A DNA stretch of 64,000 nucleotides, taken from NCBI GenBank assembly GCA_026120185.1, contig JANUWF010001683.1, positions 3,418,001 through 3,482,000 on the forward strand. Reading direction: 5' to 3'. The notes under the pieces are model-generated. The model saw only the letters and a program-made list of their open reading frames with translations, was not told the DNA's origin and ran no database searches. The translations under genes were made by a program, and so were the position numbers. The DNA is from Voacanga thouarsii. Taxonomy: Eukaryota; Streptophyta; Magnoliopsida; Gentianales; Apocynaceae. Positions within the stretch are counted from its first letter, which is position 1. Each line of letters starts with the position of its first letter. Positions 34,816-46,481 of the stretch are shown one piece after another.

Positions 34816-36951
34816 ATGGCACCCAAGCATCGTGCAGCCACATCCAGCAAAATGGTTGCTGAGGTAGAGCTCGTGACACCAGAGTTCAATACAACTCAAA
34901 TGTCGTCACCAAACTGGGGAAATGAGAATGAACTGGAGCTAGAAATGGGATCAAAGGAACCTGTCAGCATAACTATGGGGCAAGCGTTCCACAAAATGAC
35001 CGAGATTCTGCAAACCCTGACTGAGCGGAGGAATCTGAAGGGGGAAGATGAAGCATTGGAGATGTTTCTAAAATTTCAACCTCCCATCTTCTTAGGAGAG
35101 GCCAAGCAAGATCAGAAAGTAGAACAGTGGGTGGAATAGATGGAGGACATCTTCGCTATGCTCCAGTACACTGAGAAGCGAATGGTGAAATTTGTTGCAT
35201 TTAGACTGAGAGGCCCAGCTCGGGCATGGTGTCAACGAGTCCAAGATGACTGGGAGATGATAGATCAACACTGGACGTGGGCCAATTTTGTGGAGGAATT
35301 CAGAGCCAAGTATATCCCTCGGTGGATAGTGGAGAAAAGAGAAGACGAATTCCAAAACTTGAAGCAAGAGGGCATAACTGTGGCATAGTATATGGCACGT
35401 TTACTTAGTTATAAAAATACTACAAAAGCCTGGTGGATATTAAGCAGAATAGAACAAGATAATTTGTTAAGGGATTGAAGTAAGAGTTAAGAAGGGTGTT
35501 GACACCCTTTCCACCAACAACTTATTCAGGGGCTGTGGATGCAGTGACCCAGACTAAGAATGAGGATTGTAGTAGGATGGTACTAAGACCTTTCTTGCCT
35601 CTAAGATAACCACCGAGACCTTTCTAGAGGCAGCAACCTAATAAGCAACCTGTCATCCAGCAATGGCAGAACCGAGGGAAGTAAGCACGAATAGCACCAG
35701 TTGGTCCTGCACAGAATCTTCCATTATGCCGACACTGCAAGAAAAGGGGCCATGTAAAGAAAAATTGTTGGTCTAGGGGAGTTGAGTGGAAATGCTACCA
35801 CTACGGAGACCTGAACCATCTGCGAAACGCCTACCCTAAACTTCTCTGAATTGGGCAAGAAAACCCGGCTCAGATCGTGGAAGCCAATTGAGCTAATGTT
35901 GGGGGAGCCTCCGAAAGTGGAACTCAGAAGCTGCAGGTGAAAGCAAATGTTTTTGCTCTTAACCGGAAGGAGGTTGGAACAGATGTAGCAGTGGTGGAAA
36001 GTACGTTTACAATCCAAGGTCATTTTGTTAATGCATTGATAGACCTTAGATCTACCCATTCCTATTTAAACAAGAATTGTGCATATCATTTGAGTTGGGA
36101 TGGAGTAGAACTACCTTTTACCTTATTGGTGAGTACGCTCTTGGGGAAAATGGTGCAAGCGGATCGGTATATGTAGAATTGTACGATTGACGTGGAGAGA
36201 GAAAACTTGGAGGGAGATTTGATAGTCTTAACTATTAATGACTATGACTTGATTCTGGGTATGGATTGGCTACCTAAGCATGGGGCTAAAGTAGACTGTA
36301 AGAACAAGTCTATTCAGTTCATTAGATCGGGATGCGATGTGTTGGAGTTCAACGCCAAGAGAGTAAAAGAGTTGAAGTTTTTTATAGCTGGAGCAAAAGC
36401 ACGAAAATTGTTGAAATAAGGATGTCAAGGATATTTGGCCTATGTGATAAATAAGGCAAAGGATCAGTGCACCCTTGAAGATGCTAAAATGGTAAGAGAT
36501 TTTCCTAACGTGTTCCCTGCAGAACTCACTTCTCTACCTCCGAACCGAGAAGTTGAGTTCAATATTGATCTAGTTCCAGGAGCGGAACTGGTATCCTGAA
36601 CCCTATATCGGATGGCACCGGTGGAGTTGAAGGAATTAAACGAGCAACTAGAGGAATTGGTGAAGCAAGGTTACATAAGATCTAGCACATCACCCTGGGG
36701 AGCTCCAGTGCTATTTGTGAAGAAGAAGGACAGGACCTTGAGGTTGTGTGTCGACTACTGGGGGTTGAACAACCTGACCATCAAGAATAAGTATCATCTA
36801 CCGTTAATTGACGAGCTGTTCGACTAGTTGCAAGGGTCTAGTTTTTACTCCAAATTGGATTTGAGGTAAGGATACTATCAAGTGAGGATAAAGGAGGAGG
36901 ATATTCCCAAGACAGCCTTCAACACAAGATATGGATACTATGAGTTTGTGG
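34816..36951 (+). pseudogene. Ty3/gypsy gag-pol remnant (element E), cut in reverse transcriptase
   Basis: Gag starts at 34816 (MAPKHRAATSSK) with the same core as element A. Stops lie at 35137-35139 and 35386-35388. One zinc knuckle is intact (CRHCKKRGHVKKNC, near 35728-35770); the second has lost cysteines (CYHYGDLNHLRNAY). Protease active site reads DLRSTHSY. RT follows with [50 protein letters not shown], with stops at about 36597, 36825 and 36868. The catalytic YxDD motif is not reached because LTR H2 interrupts at 36951/36952. Most stops sit where CAG, CGA or TGG would be expected. RT, RNase H, integrase and 3' LTR should lie right of the window. Confidence 0.88.
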
Positions 36952-37999
36952 TGATGTGTTGTGTTTGGATTTGGGTATAAAAATAAGCACATTCCTAATC
37001 AAGTTTAAATTAAAATGTTAATCACAAATTACACATATGAGCAAGCGTACTCATCATTTAGTATAACATAGGGTTTAAAACGAGTACCGATCCTCAAGGA
37101 ACAAGTATGCATAAATCACTTTCCTTTCATTGTTCAATCGACTCAACAAATTAAAAAAGAATAAAAAGGAAAATAAAATAAAATAAAATAATATATATAT
37201 GTTAAGGATGGAGAATTATGTAACTCAAACCATTATTTTTGACAAACATGACCTTAAAGTACCCAATCATTATCATAACTAATCATTCTCTTGGCATCAT
37301 GAAGGATTAAGATAGATTCACTTCTTTTCCAATCCATGAAATCACTATCTTCTAGACAAATTAGCATCACATGGCCTGTCTCAACTAATTCACCCAAAAG
37401 ATGCATTAAACACAATCCTTGATTAAATTTTCATGTCCTGGCAAACTTAAAACATGAAACTAACCAATGAATCCATGTCCTAGTAGACATCAATTAACCT
37501 TTAATTACCCATTTCTTAGTAATTAACCCTTTTGTCCAAGCAAGTTAATAGATAACAAATATGAAATTAATGAATTGAAACCACCATCAACCCCTTTGTC
37601 CAAGAAAGTTAATGGAAAAAAACAACCAATTAATCTCGTAATCAGCACAAGTAATTAAATACCAAGAATAACAATTAATTAATCAAAAGATCAGAGGAAC
37701 TCTAAAAATTATGAATACCGAAAACAATGTCAAATTACAATAAAATAATCAATACATCATTGTTCAAGAAAAGAAAACAAAGTAAAAGAAAGTACTCATA
37801 GACAAGCCTCCTTCATCTTCCTTCGTAGACTCTCTTGTACAATCCTTCCTGATTTGAAGAATTCCTCCTTAAATTTGAGTGCTTTTATGTTTTGTTCTTC
37901 GAATCCTCCTTTTTGACTTGTGTTTTCCCTCTATTTATAGGCTTTAAAAGTGCCTAAATTCTTCCCTCTAAGCCCTTTGAACCGGTGCCAGTTATATTC
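36952..37999 (-). repeat. LTR H2, partial second copy of the TGAT...ATCA LTR
   Basis: Begins TGATGTGTTG and follows LTR H (from 9682) in order: GGGTATAAAAATAAGCA, AAATTACACATATGAGCAAG, GATCCTCAAGGAACAAG, down to TTTATAGGCTTTA. It breaks at 37999 where copia LTR K starts, so about 0.9 kb is missing and should lie beyond the 3' end of element K. It interrupts gypsy RT after TGTGG (36947-36951). Confidence 0.85.
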
Positions 38000-39721
38000 T
38001 GTTAGTGTTGTGCCCTATAAGCATTAACTTATACTTTGTATATAACGCATTTGTTTTATAATACAAGGCATTATTTATCTTTTAGTTTTTTTTATTTACT
38101 TTCATATAAAATAACTGTTAGATAAAGTCTCAAGTACTACACTGTGTTATAGAAATCATGATAGAGATCATGATGTGAGATTCCTATTACATTGTATGGT
38201 GTTAGTACTTAAATAATCCCTAGTCATAGTATTAATAAGATAACACATCATTAAAGCATTAAAACTAGTATGTGTTAGACTCCCTGATTTGATCAGGCGG
38301 TAGTTCTCACATCCGTGAGTATTGTGATACTTAAAGTTAACACGTGGATGCTTGTTAATAGAATAAGTACATTAGATGACCAGGCTATGAGATAATTACA
38401 TGGGTAACAATGTAGTGCCAGTAATAGAATCTCACTATAACAAATGTGCAAGTATCCTTAAACTTGATATCTCCAAGGTACTTTGTTTGTTAAGTATTGT
38501 ACTTTGATTCTAATCTCTGGAGCCAGATCGAGGGTTGGCTATGGGATGGATATTGGGTACAATGTGAGGTAAACTAAAGTAGTTGAGAGGTCAATAAAGG
38601 ATTCATCACTCCTAATAGTATGGGCAAATATCTCATGGCCACTTGTGGGAATTACTGCTCGTGAAATCCTTGGCCAAGGTTGTTGCGTATTGAAAATAGT
38701 TGCAATTGATACACTTGTAGAGTAGTGGATTCTGGGTAAAGTACTAATATATTCAGGCCAGAATTAATTTTTATTCTGGAGGGAGTTGGAACTAAATCTG
38801 TACTCTAAACCGATTGAGTTATTGTATAGTGAAAGGAGTTTATTGCATTGTAGTTTGTTTATTAAACGGTTCATGTCAAGACACTTGACTTCTTGGACTC
38901 TTGGGTGCTCATGATGTCTCACTAGATACCGCTCATGATTTGCTGAATATGGGTTTATTAATTAATGAATTAATAAACCAATCCTGTTTAGAATTAATAG
39001 ATTAATTCTAAATTATTAAGGATTATTAATCTCAAAGACACTTTGATTCATTTATATTCGCTACCAATAGACTGAGAAACCTAATGGGTTTCACACAATA
39101 GAGAATTATGTACTCAAGATATTATTTGATAAAATTGTGGGATTAATTGTGAGAAGTAGAAGTTTTGGGGCCAAATTATAAATAGTTATAATTTCTGAGC
39201 CAAATTATAATTATGAGAACTTCTAGGTTCCAATTACAATTAACAAATTCAAATTCTTTTAGAATTCAAAAGACGTTGACTAGTGGCTATTTTTCTGGGA
39301 TTTTTCCCTTAGAATAAGCTGTAATTATTTTTTAGATATTAACAGAGAAAATCGATTTCTGTGAGTTTTGATACACACGTCTTTTCCCCTCTCTTCTCCA
39401 GGAGTTTCCCTAGAGGCCAAATAATTCTCCTAGGAAAGAGTTTTTTATTTCCTTGAGAGCATACCTCATGTGGACACTGCTAGAGGGAGTTCTACGCTTG
39501 GACTCCAGTGGCGAAGATGTGGTTTGTGTTGGATCGTGCCTTTAGCAGTCAGAAGGATTTTTCTTTTCTTTTTCTTTTTTTTTTGAACAACAGAGACATC
39601 CGAGAGAAGGGTATATCTCTATAGTATTGATCCATCTTACACATACATGAGGTCCTCTTGTCATAGAATCCTTTTATTTCTGTTGCATAATGCATATTAG
39701 TTGCATGTATGGATTCTAGCA
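38000..39721 (+). repeat. Ty1/copia 5' LTR, Angela/TAR-like (element K)
   Basis: Starts TGTTAGTGTTGTGCCC (the characteristic start of this copia lineage) and ends TTCTAGCA at 39721, right before the PBS. 1722 bp, non-coding. It is inserted into LTR H2 after TATTC. Its partner LTR is not in the window. Confidence 0.85.
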
Positions 39722-39722
39722 G

Positions 39723-39735
39723 TGGTATCATAGAC
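39723..39735 (+). other. primer-binding site, element K
   Basis: TGGTATCATAGAC, a near match to the initiator tRNA-Met PBS with one substitution, one base after the LTR end. Confidence 0.85.
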
Positions 39736-40893
39736 AGGTTGTATGTGATTTATGGACATTTCGTTACCATGAAAGTTGTTTCATGTTTGTCTTTATTTTC
39801 ATTTCATGTTGCGATCATGTCTCTGGAAAAATTATTTTCTAGTTGATTTCCTTGCCTATGTCTGAAATTATCTCATGCACATAGTTGGATTATAGAAATT
39901 ATTTCTATTCTTGGTCACTGCGTGTGTTCTGAAGAGAGTTTGCAGAATGCATTGTTTTTCTGTTCAATTGATAACTGAAAACTATTTCAAGAATCGTGTG
40001 TTCTTGTTGCAGTGTTTTGATTCTGTAAAGGTCACAAAAAGTTTTCCTGTGAAAAGAAAAACTGGTTTCTAATTTCGTTTCCGTGATTTTGTTTGATGAA
40101 AATTGTAGAGGATGGAAAATATTTTCATTTGGTTATTGAAATTATTTTTCGAAGAAATAGTTCAGAATCTGGCTTTGTTTTCTTTTCTACTAACAGAATC
40201 CTTGTTTGAGTTTTGAAGACAATAAACATAGTCATTGTAGAGAGAATTGTTCTTTTGAATTTGCTACAAAAATTGAAGAGTTATTACCCAGAAATCATTT
40301 CTGGAAGATGAAGAACAAAAGAGGAAAAAAAAAAAAGGTCTTAGCCCAAGACGCGGCTCGCTGGGAGCCAAGCCGCTGCTTGAGGCACAATTGGCCCCAG
40401 TCGTAGTTTGGAGCCATGGCTCACTTGGGAAATCAATTTCCCAAGTGAGACTATTCGTGGGTGATCATGGGGAGGATGACATCCTCCCCAGGGAGGATTT
40501 TTGTCTTTTTTGGTATGTAAAAAAAAAATCTCCATTTCATTGTCTTTTTCGTTTGGCCCCACGAAGTTTCTTTTTCCATTTTCTCTTATGCCCAGCTCTT
40601 CTCAAAATTCTATTTTGGGACTGACCAAGATTAATTTCTAAATTTGGTTTTGAAAATTAATATATATTATCTAAAATATTGATTTTAGATATGTAAAAAA
40701 AATAAGTTTCTTTATTAATTCTCGTTTTGAGAATTAAATCTAATTATGATTAGTTTTTAATTGAGACCCACGATTTGTGATAAAATTATATTTTAGAAAT
40801 TAGTATATTTTCTAAAATATTTAGATTATATATTATTATTTAATTCCTAAAATATAATTTTAGCAATTAATAAAATTTCTAAAATATTGATTT
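39736..40893 (+). other. copia K untranslated leader, first part, with hairpins
   Basis: Non-coding. After removing the nested element at 40894-46481, the leader continues to gag at 47651, about 2.3 kb in all; long leaders are known in Angela/BARE elements. It carries a GC-rich island (about 40340-40500) with two strong inverted repeats: 14-bp arms at 40420-40449 with a 2-base centre, and 10-bp arms (TGGGGAGGAT/ATCCTCCCCA) at 40468-40490 with a 3-base loop. Confidence 0.7.
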
Positions 40894-41257
40894 TGTTATG
40901 AATTATTGGAATCTCCATTAATTAGTGGAGGCTCCACTAATTATGGATTTATGTGAATTAGAAGATTTTTATGGATGTCCACCATTTAGTGGAGACACCA
41001 CTAATTAAGATTAGTGGAAGATGATGTATGCCATGATGTAATCCACTAATTAGAGCTCTATAAATAGAGCTATTCTCTAAGCTTGTAATACACCATCATT
41101 TTGTGAAAGAAAGATTAGTGAAAGAAAGATTAGAGAAAGAATTGTGAGAGAAAGAAAGAGAGAAGTTTGAAGAGAAATTCTTGTGCAAAGAATAGTTAGA
41201 ATTTTCTTAGTGTGTAGTGTGTAGATTTTATTCTAACACTACCCTAATTTTATAACA
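40894..41257 (+). repeat. 5' LTR of copia element L, 364 bp
   Basis: Starts TGTTATGAATTATTGG and ends TTTTATAACA. By eye it differs from the 3' LTR (46115-46481) by four substitutions and one 3-base indel, so the insertion is young. It contains a 25-base palindrome (40919-40943, 12-bp arms), repeated CCACTAATTA words, and a TATA box (TATAAATA, 41059-41066) lying in an AGCTCTAT/ATAGAGCT inverted repeat. Confidence 0.96.
41059..41066 (+). promoter_or_regulatory. TATA box of LTR L
   Basis: TATAAATA, flanked by 8-bp inverted arms (41054-41071). The identical box occurs in the 3' LTR at 46283-46290. Transcription would start some 25-35 bases downstream; no mapped start is available. Confidence 0.7.
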
Positions 41258-41271
41258 CGTTATCAGCACGA
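41258..41271 (+). other. putative primer-binding site, element L
   Basis: CGTTATCAGCACGA directly follows the 5' LTR. It does not match the usual initiator tRNA-Met PBS. From memory this word is typical of copia families with short LTRs; the priming tRNA is not established here. Confidence 0.55.
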
Positions 41272-41358
41272 GTCTCTACCGGTACAAAAGCCAGAAGACT
41301 AAGCACGAGTTTCTGCCGTTAACAAAACCAGAAGACAGGTATGCATTTATTGATCTCT

Positions 41359-42415
41359 ATGGCTAATCTCGCTAAACTCGAATTTGTAGCCCTTGATATT
41401 TTTTGAAAAAATTATATGTCATGGGTTCTCGATGCAGAAATGCATCTAAATGCTGAAGGCCATAGTGAAACTATTCAAGCAAATAATAGTGCATCTGCAC
41501 AACACAAGGCTAAAGTTTTGATTTTTATTCGTCGTCATCTCGATGAAAATTTGAAAATGGAATATCTTACCGAAAAAGATCCACATGTCCTGTGGGTAAA
41601 TTTAAAAGAAAGATTTGACCACCTGAAGATGGTCGTACTACCCACTGCACGGTATGAATGGTTGCACCTGAGGTTGCAATATTTTAAAACCGTGAATGAA
41701 TATAGCTCCGCAATGTATAAAATTACATCTCAATTAAAATTATGCGGAGAAAAAGTGACTGATGAAGATATGTTGGAAAAGACATTCTCCACCTTTCATG
41801 CCTCAAATATTGTCCTGCAGCAACAATATCGAGAAAATGGGTATACAAAATTTACAGATTTAATTACTGCCCTCCTCATTGCAAAGAAGAATAATGAGTT
41901 ATTATTGAGAAATCATGAAGCCAGACCAACTGGCTCAACAGCACTCCCAGAAGTGAATGTTGTTGGCTCCAGCAGAAGCCATCGTTATAGTCGTGGTCGT
42001 GGCCATGGCCATGGCCGTAGTCGTGGTAATGGTCGTAGACACGCTCGATATTTCCCTTATCACAATCATAATCAAACTGTGAGAAATACTGGCCACCTGA
42101 AGTGGAATAGAAAAGATCATAAGGGAAAAGAAAAAGAAATTGAAGAAAAGCATGAGGATATATGTTATAGATGTGGCATGAAAGGTCATTCGTACGGCTA
42201 AGCATTTAGTTGAATTATATCAAGCTTCATTGAAAAATAAAAATGTGGAAGTAAATTTTTTTCAACATCCAATAAATGATGCTAATGATGATAATGATAT
42301 TGATCCTGAAGATCTTAATATCAATATTACCCATATGGATGTATCGGATTTTTTTGAACACCCAGACGGTAGGATAGACCATTTAATTGGTGATGGCAGT
42401 GTCCAGAAGAACTAA
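41359..42415 (+). pseudogene. copia element L gag, broken
   Basis: ATG at 41359 (MANLAKLEFVALDIF), TGA at codon 16 (41404-41406), then an open frame to 42201: gag core (VLDAEMHLNAEGHSETIQ, NLKERFDHLK, QLKLCGEKVTDEDMLEKTFS, RPTGSTALPEVN), an Arg/Gly/His-rich stretch (SRGRGHGHGRSRGNG), and the zinc knuckle start CYRCGMKGH. A small deletion after that His shifts the frame and removes the last Cys. The reading frame continues at 42230-42415. Gag would form the particle; this copy cannot make a complete one. Relative to homologues the length is otherwise normal. Confidence 0.88.
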
Positions 42416-42497
42416 AGCCTCACCCTGATATTTTTGTATTTTCATTTTCATTCTATTCTAATAATATTTACGTTTGTATATATATATTTGTGTTCAG

Positions 42498-45400
42498 ATG
42501 GCTGTTGTTAATGATGATGTATGCATTATTGATAGTGGAACTACACACACCATACTAAAAAATGAGAAATATTTTTCTGATCTCAAAATGGGAGAAATAA
42601 ATATTTATACGATAAAACGGTAGTGCAAATGTAATTGAGGGCTTCGGAAGAGCTAGTATATTGTTGCCTAAAGGAACAACAATTATTATTGATAAGGCAC
42701 TATTTTCCTCAAAATCCAGAAGAAATTTATTGAGTTTTAAAGATATCCGCAGAAATGGGTATCATGTTGAAACAAATGAGGAAAATGGGATTGAGCATCT
42801 TTTTATTACTCAAATGCATTTGGGTAAGAAATCTGTATTAGAAAAACTGCCGTCTTTTTCTACTGGCCTATATTTTGTAAAAATACGTACAATTGAAATT
42901 CATCATCTAGTAAACCAGAAGTTTACTGATCCTATTACTTTTAGCATTTGGCATAACCGGTTGGGTCATCCGGGATCTACCATGATGAGAAGAATCATTG
43001 AGAATACACATGGTCATCCTTTAAAAAATAAAAGGATATTAACATCAGAAAAATTCGCATGTACTGCATGTTCCCTAGGAAAATTAATTGTTAAACCATC
43101 ACCAGTAAAAGTAGGAGCTGAAAGTCTTACATTTCTCGAACGGATTCACGGAGATATTTGTGGACCTATTGATCCACCATGTGGACTGTTCTAATATTTT
43201 ATGGTCTTAATTGATGCATCATCCCGATGGTCACATGTATGTTTATTATCTACTCGCAACCTGGCATTTGCGAGATTACTTGCTCAAATAATTAAATTAC
43301 GAGCACAATTTCCAGACCATCACATTAAAAATATCTGTTTGGATAATGCTAGTGAATTTTCATCACATGCTTTTGATGCATATTGCATGTCAATTGGGAT
43401 TAATGTTGAACATCCTGTAGCTCATGTTCACACACAAAATGGTCTTGCTAAATCTTTGATTAAACGATTACAATTAATTGCTAGACCATTATTAATGAAA
43501 ACAAATCTCCCAACACCTGCCTGGGGACATGCTATTCTACATGCTGCAACACTTGTACGTATAAGACCAGCTAGTTATCATAAATTCTTTCCTTTGCAAT
43601 TGGCTTTTGGGTCAGAACCAAATATTGCTCATTTAAGAATTTTTGGGTGTGCTGTATATATTCCAATTGCACCAAACCAACATACAAAGATGGGTCCTCA
43701 AATAAGAAAGGGGATATACGTTGGATATAATTCTCCCTCTATTATCAGGTATGTTGAACCCCTGACAGGAGATGTATTCACAGCAAGATTTGCTGATTGT
43801 CATTTTGATGAATCATTATTCCCTAAATTAGGGGGAGAACCAAAAAAGCATAAAAAGGATCTTGCTTGGACAACATCATTAAATTATCTTGATCTGCGCA
43901 TAAGCGCATATGAACTTGAAGTTCAAAAGATAATTCATTTGCAAAGCATTGCAAATCAAATGCCAGACGCTTTTGTTGACTCCAGAAGAGTTACAAAATC
44001 GCATATTCCAGACTATAAATGCTCCTATTCGAATTGAAGTTCCAAGCAGAACAAAATATTATACCTATAGTCTGCTGAGTCAAAAACACGCCGAAGCGTG
44101 GCCGACCTCTTGGTTCTAAAGATACAAATCCTCGAAAGAAAAAAGATTAACTGATCCGGAAGATCATATTGAAGAAAAGAATGATAAAGACCAAGAGAGA
44201 ACCGATGACAAAGAACCGTAAGTTGATGAAAGTAACACCGAAATTTCTATCAATTATACCACTTCGGTAGAAGTTGGAATCGGATAGAAACTGTTATTGA
44301 TAATATATTTGCATACAATATATCTCTTGATGTTACACATGATAATGATGATCCTGAATCAATATCAGTTGATGAATGTCGGCATAGAAAAGATTGGCTG
44401 CAATGGAAAGATGCGATTCAATCGGAGTTAAATGCACTGACAAAACGTGAAGTCTTCGGACCTGCAGTCCGAACACCAGAAGGTGTAAAACCTGTTGGCT
44501 ACAAATGGATATTTGTGCGAAAGTGCAATGAAAAGAGTGAAATAGTTCAATATAAAGCGCGATTAGTAGCCCAAGGTTTTTCACAAAGACCAGGTATTGA
44601 TTATGATGAAACTTATTCTCCTGTTGTTGATGCTATTACACTCCGATATCTTATCAGTTTGGCAGTACATGAAAAGATAGATATGCGCCTATTAGATGTT
44701 GTCACTGCTTACTTGTATGGAAATTTAGAAAATGATGTTTACATGAAAATTCTCGAAGGATTTCATATGCCTGAAGCATATAAACATTATCCTCGTGAAA
44801 ATTACTCCATCAAGTTGCAGAAATCATTACATGGCCTGAAGCCATCTGCGCGCATGTGGTTCAATTATCTTAGTGAATATTGATTGAAAGCGAGATTTAA
44901 AATGATCAGGTTTGTCCATGCATTTTTATTAAGAAATCTGGTTCTAAATTTGTGATATTAGCTATATATGTGGATGATATTAATCTTATTGGAACTCCTG
45001 AAGAGCTCCAAGAAACAATTGATTATTTAAAAAGAGAATTCGAAATCAAGGATTTTGGTAAAACCAAATTTTGCCTTGGTTTACAAATTGAACATCTGGA
45101 GAGTGAAACATTTATTCATCAATCAACATATACAGCAAAAGTGCTAAAAAGATTTTACATGGACAAAGCACATCTATTGAGTATTCCAATGATCGTCTGA
45201 TCATTAAATGTGGATAAAGATCCTTTCCGACCTCAAGAAAATGATGAAGAACTCCTTGGTCCTGAAGTACCATATCTCAGTGCAATTGGTGCATTGATGT
45301 ATCTTGCTAATAATACACGACCTGATATTGCTTTTACTGTCAATTTATTAGGAAGATTTAGTTCTTCACCAACACGACGACATTGGAATGGAATTAAACA

Positions 45401-45996
45401 AGTCCTTCGATATCTCCAAGGTACAATTGATCTCGGATTATTTTATTCAAATAAAACCAGTCCAACATTGATAGGTTATGCAGATGCTCGTTATTTATCT
45501 GATCCACATAAAGCACGTTCTCAAACGGGCTATCTATTTACATGTGAAAATACTGCTATATCATGGCGTTCTACGAAACAATCTATAGCAACTACTTCTT
45601 CAAATCATGGTGAAATTATAGCCATTCATGAAGCAAGTCGAGAATGTGTATGGCTAAGATCCATGATTCATTATATCCGAGAAAGTTATGGATTATCATC
45701 AATCAAAGATATTCCAACTCCTCTTTATGAAGACAATGCAGCTTGCATAACTTAATTACGAGGAAGATATATTAAAGGAGATCGGACAAAACATATTTCA
45801 CCAAAATTCTTCTTTACTCATGAACTCCAGAAGAAATGTGAAATTGATGTGCTACAAATTCGGTCATGTGATAACCTCGCAGATATTTTCACGAAGACTT
45901 TACCGACTGCAACATTTGAGAAGTTGATATATAAAATCGGTATGTGTCGGTTTAAAGATTTAAAGGAATCATCTCATCAGGGGGAGTAATAAACAA
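42498..45996 (+). pseudogene. copia element L pol: protease, integrase, RT, RNase H, broken
   Basis: Protease DSGTTHTI at about 42532, then a frameshift near 42620. GAG-pre-integrase (HNRLGHPGSTMMRR) and integrase at 42661-44037 with a TAA at 43192-43194. First Asp (HGDICGP) and second Asp (LDNASEF) are present, but the catalytic Glu codon at 43450-43452 is AAA (Lys, NGLAKSLIKR). RT (about 44390-45200) keeps LDVVTAYLYG and YVDD (44967-44978) but has TGA at 44881-44883, a frameshift to 44952 and TGA at 45198-45200. RNase H (45450-45990) keeps Asp (YADARY), Glu (NHGEIIA) and Asp (YEDNAA), with TAA at 45753-45755, and ends ADIFTKTLPT. A Ty1/copia order (integrase before RT) is clear; the lineage may be Bianca. 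Confidence 0.9.
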
Positions 45997-46100
45997 ACAT
46001 ATAGAATAGTGTACTCTTTTTCCTTCACTAGATTTTTTTTCCCACGGATTTTTATCTAGTAAGGTTTTAACGAGGCATATTCTTTATGTAATGGATGGAC

Positions 46101-46114
46101 ATCCAAGGGGGGAG
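46101..46114 (+). other. polypurine tract, element L
   Basis: The purine-rich run CAAGGGGGGAG immediately precedes the 3' LTR start TGTTATG at 46115. Confidence 0.88.
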
Positions 46115-46481
46115 TGTTATGAATTATTGGAATCTCCATTAATTAGTGGAGGCTCCACTAATTATGGATTTATGTGATTTATTAGAAGATTTTTATGAAT
46201 GTCCACCATTTAGTGGAGACACCACTAATTAAGATTAGTGGAAGATGATGTTTGCCATGATGTAATCCACTAATTAGAGCTCTATAAATAGAGCTATTCT
46301 CTAAGCTTGTAATACACCATCATTTTGTGAAAGAAAGATTAGTGAAAGAAAGATTAGAGAAAGAATTGTGAGAGAAAGAAAGAGAGAAGTTTGAAGAGAA
46401 ATTCTTGTGCAAAGAATAGTTAGAATTTTCTTAGTGTATAGTGTGTAGATTTTATTCTAACACTGCCCTAATTTTATAACA
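46115..46481 (+). repeat. 3' LTR of copia element L, 367 bp
   Basis: Near-identical to 40894-41257. The target duplication is GATTT (40889-40893) against GAATT (46482-46486), imperfect. Element L is thus a complete 5588-bp insertion in the leader of element K. The palindrome recurs near 46140-46164. Confidence 0.96.

Noticed and set aside
41876..42205. Open frame on the minus strand over copia L gag, rich in His/Asp/Tyr
   Set aside because: It is the antisense shadow of the Arg/Gly/His-rich gag segment; no homologue is known and no independent start context is visible.
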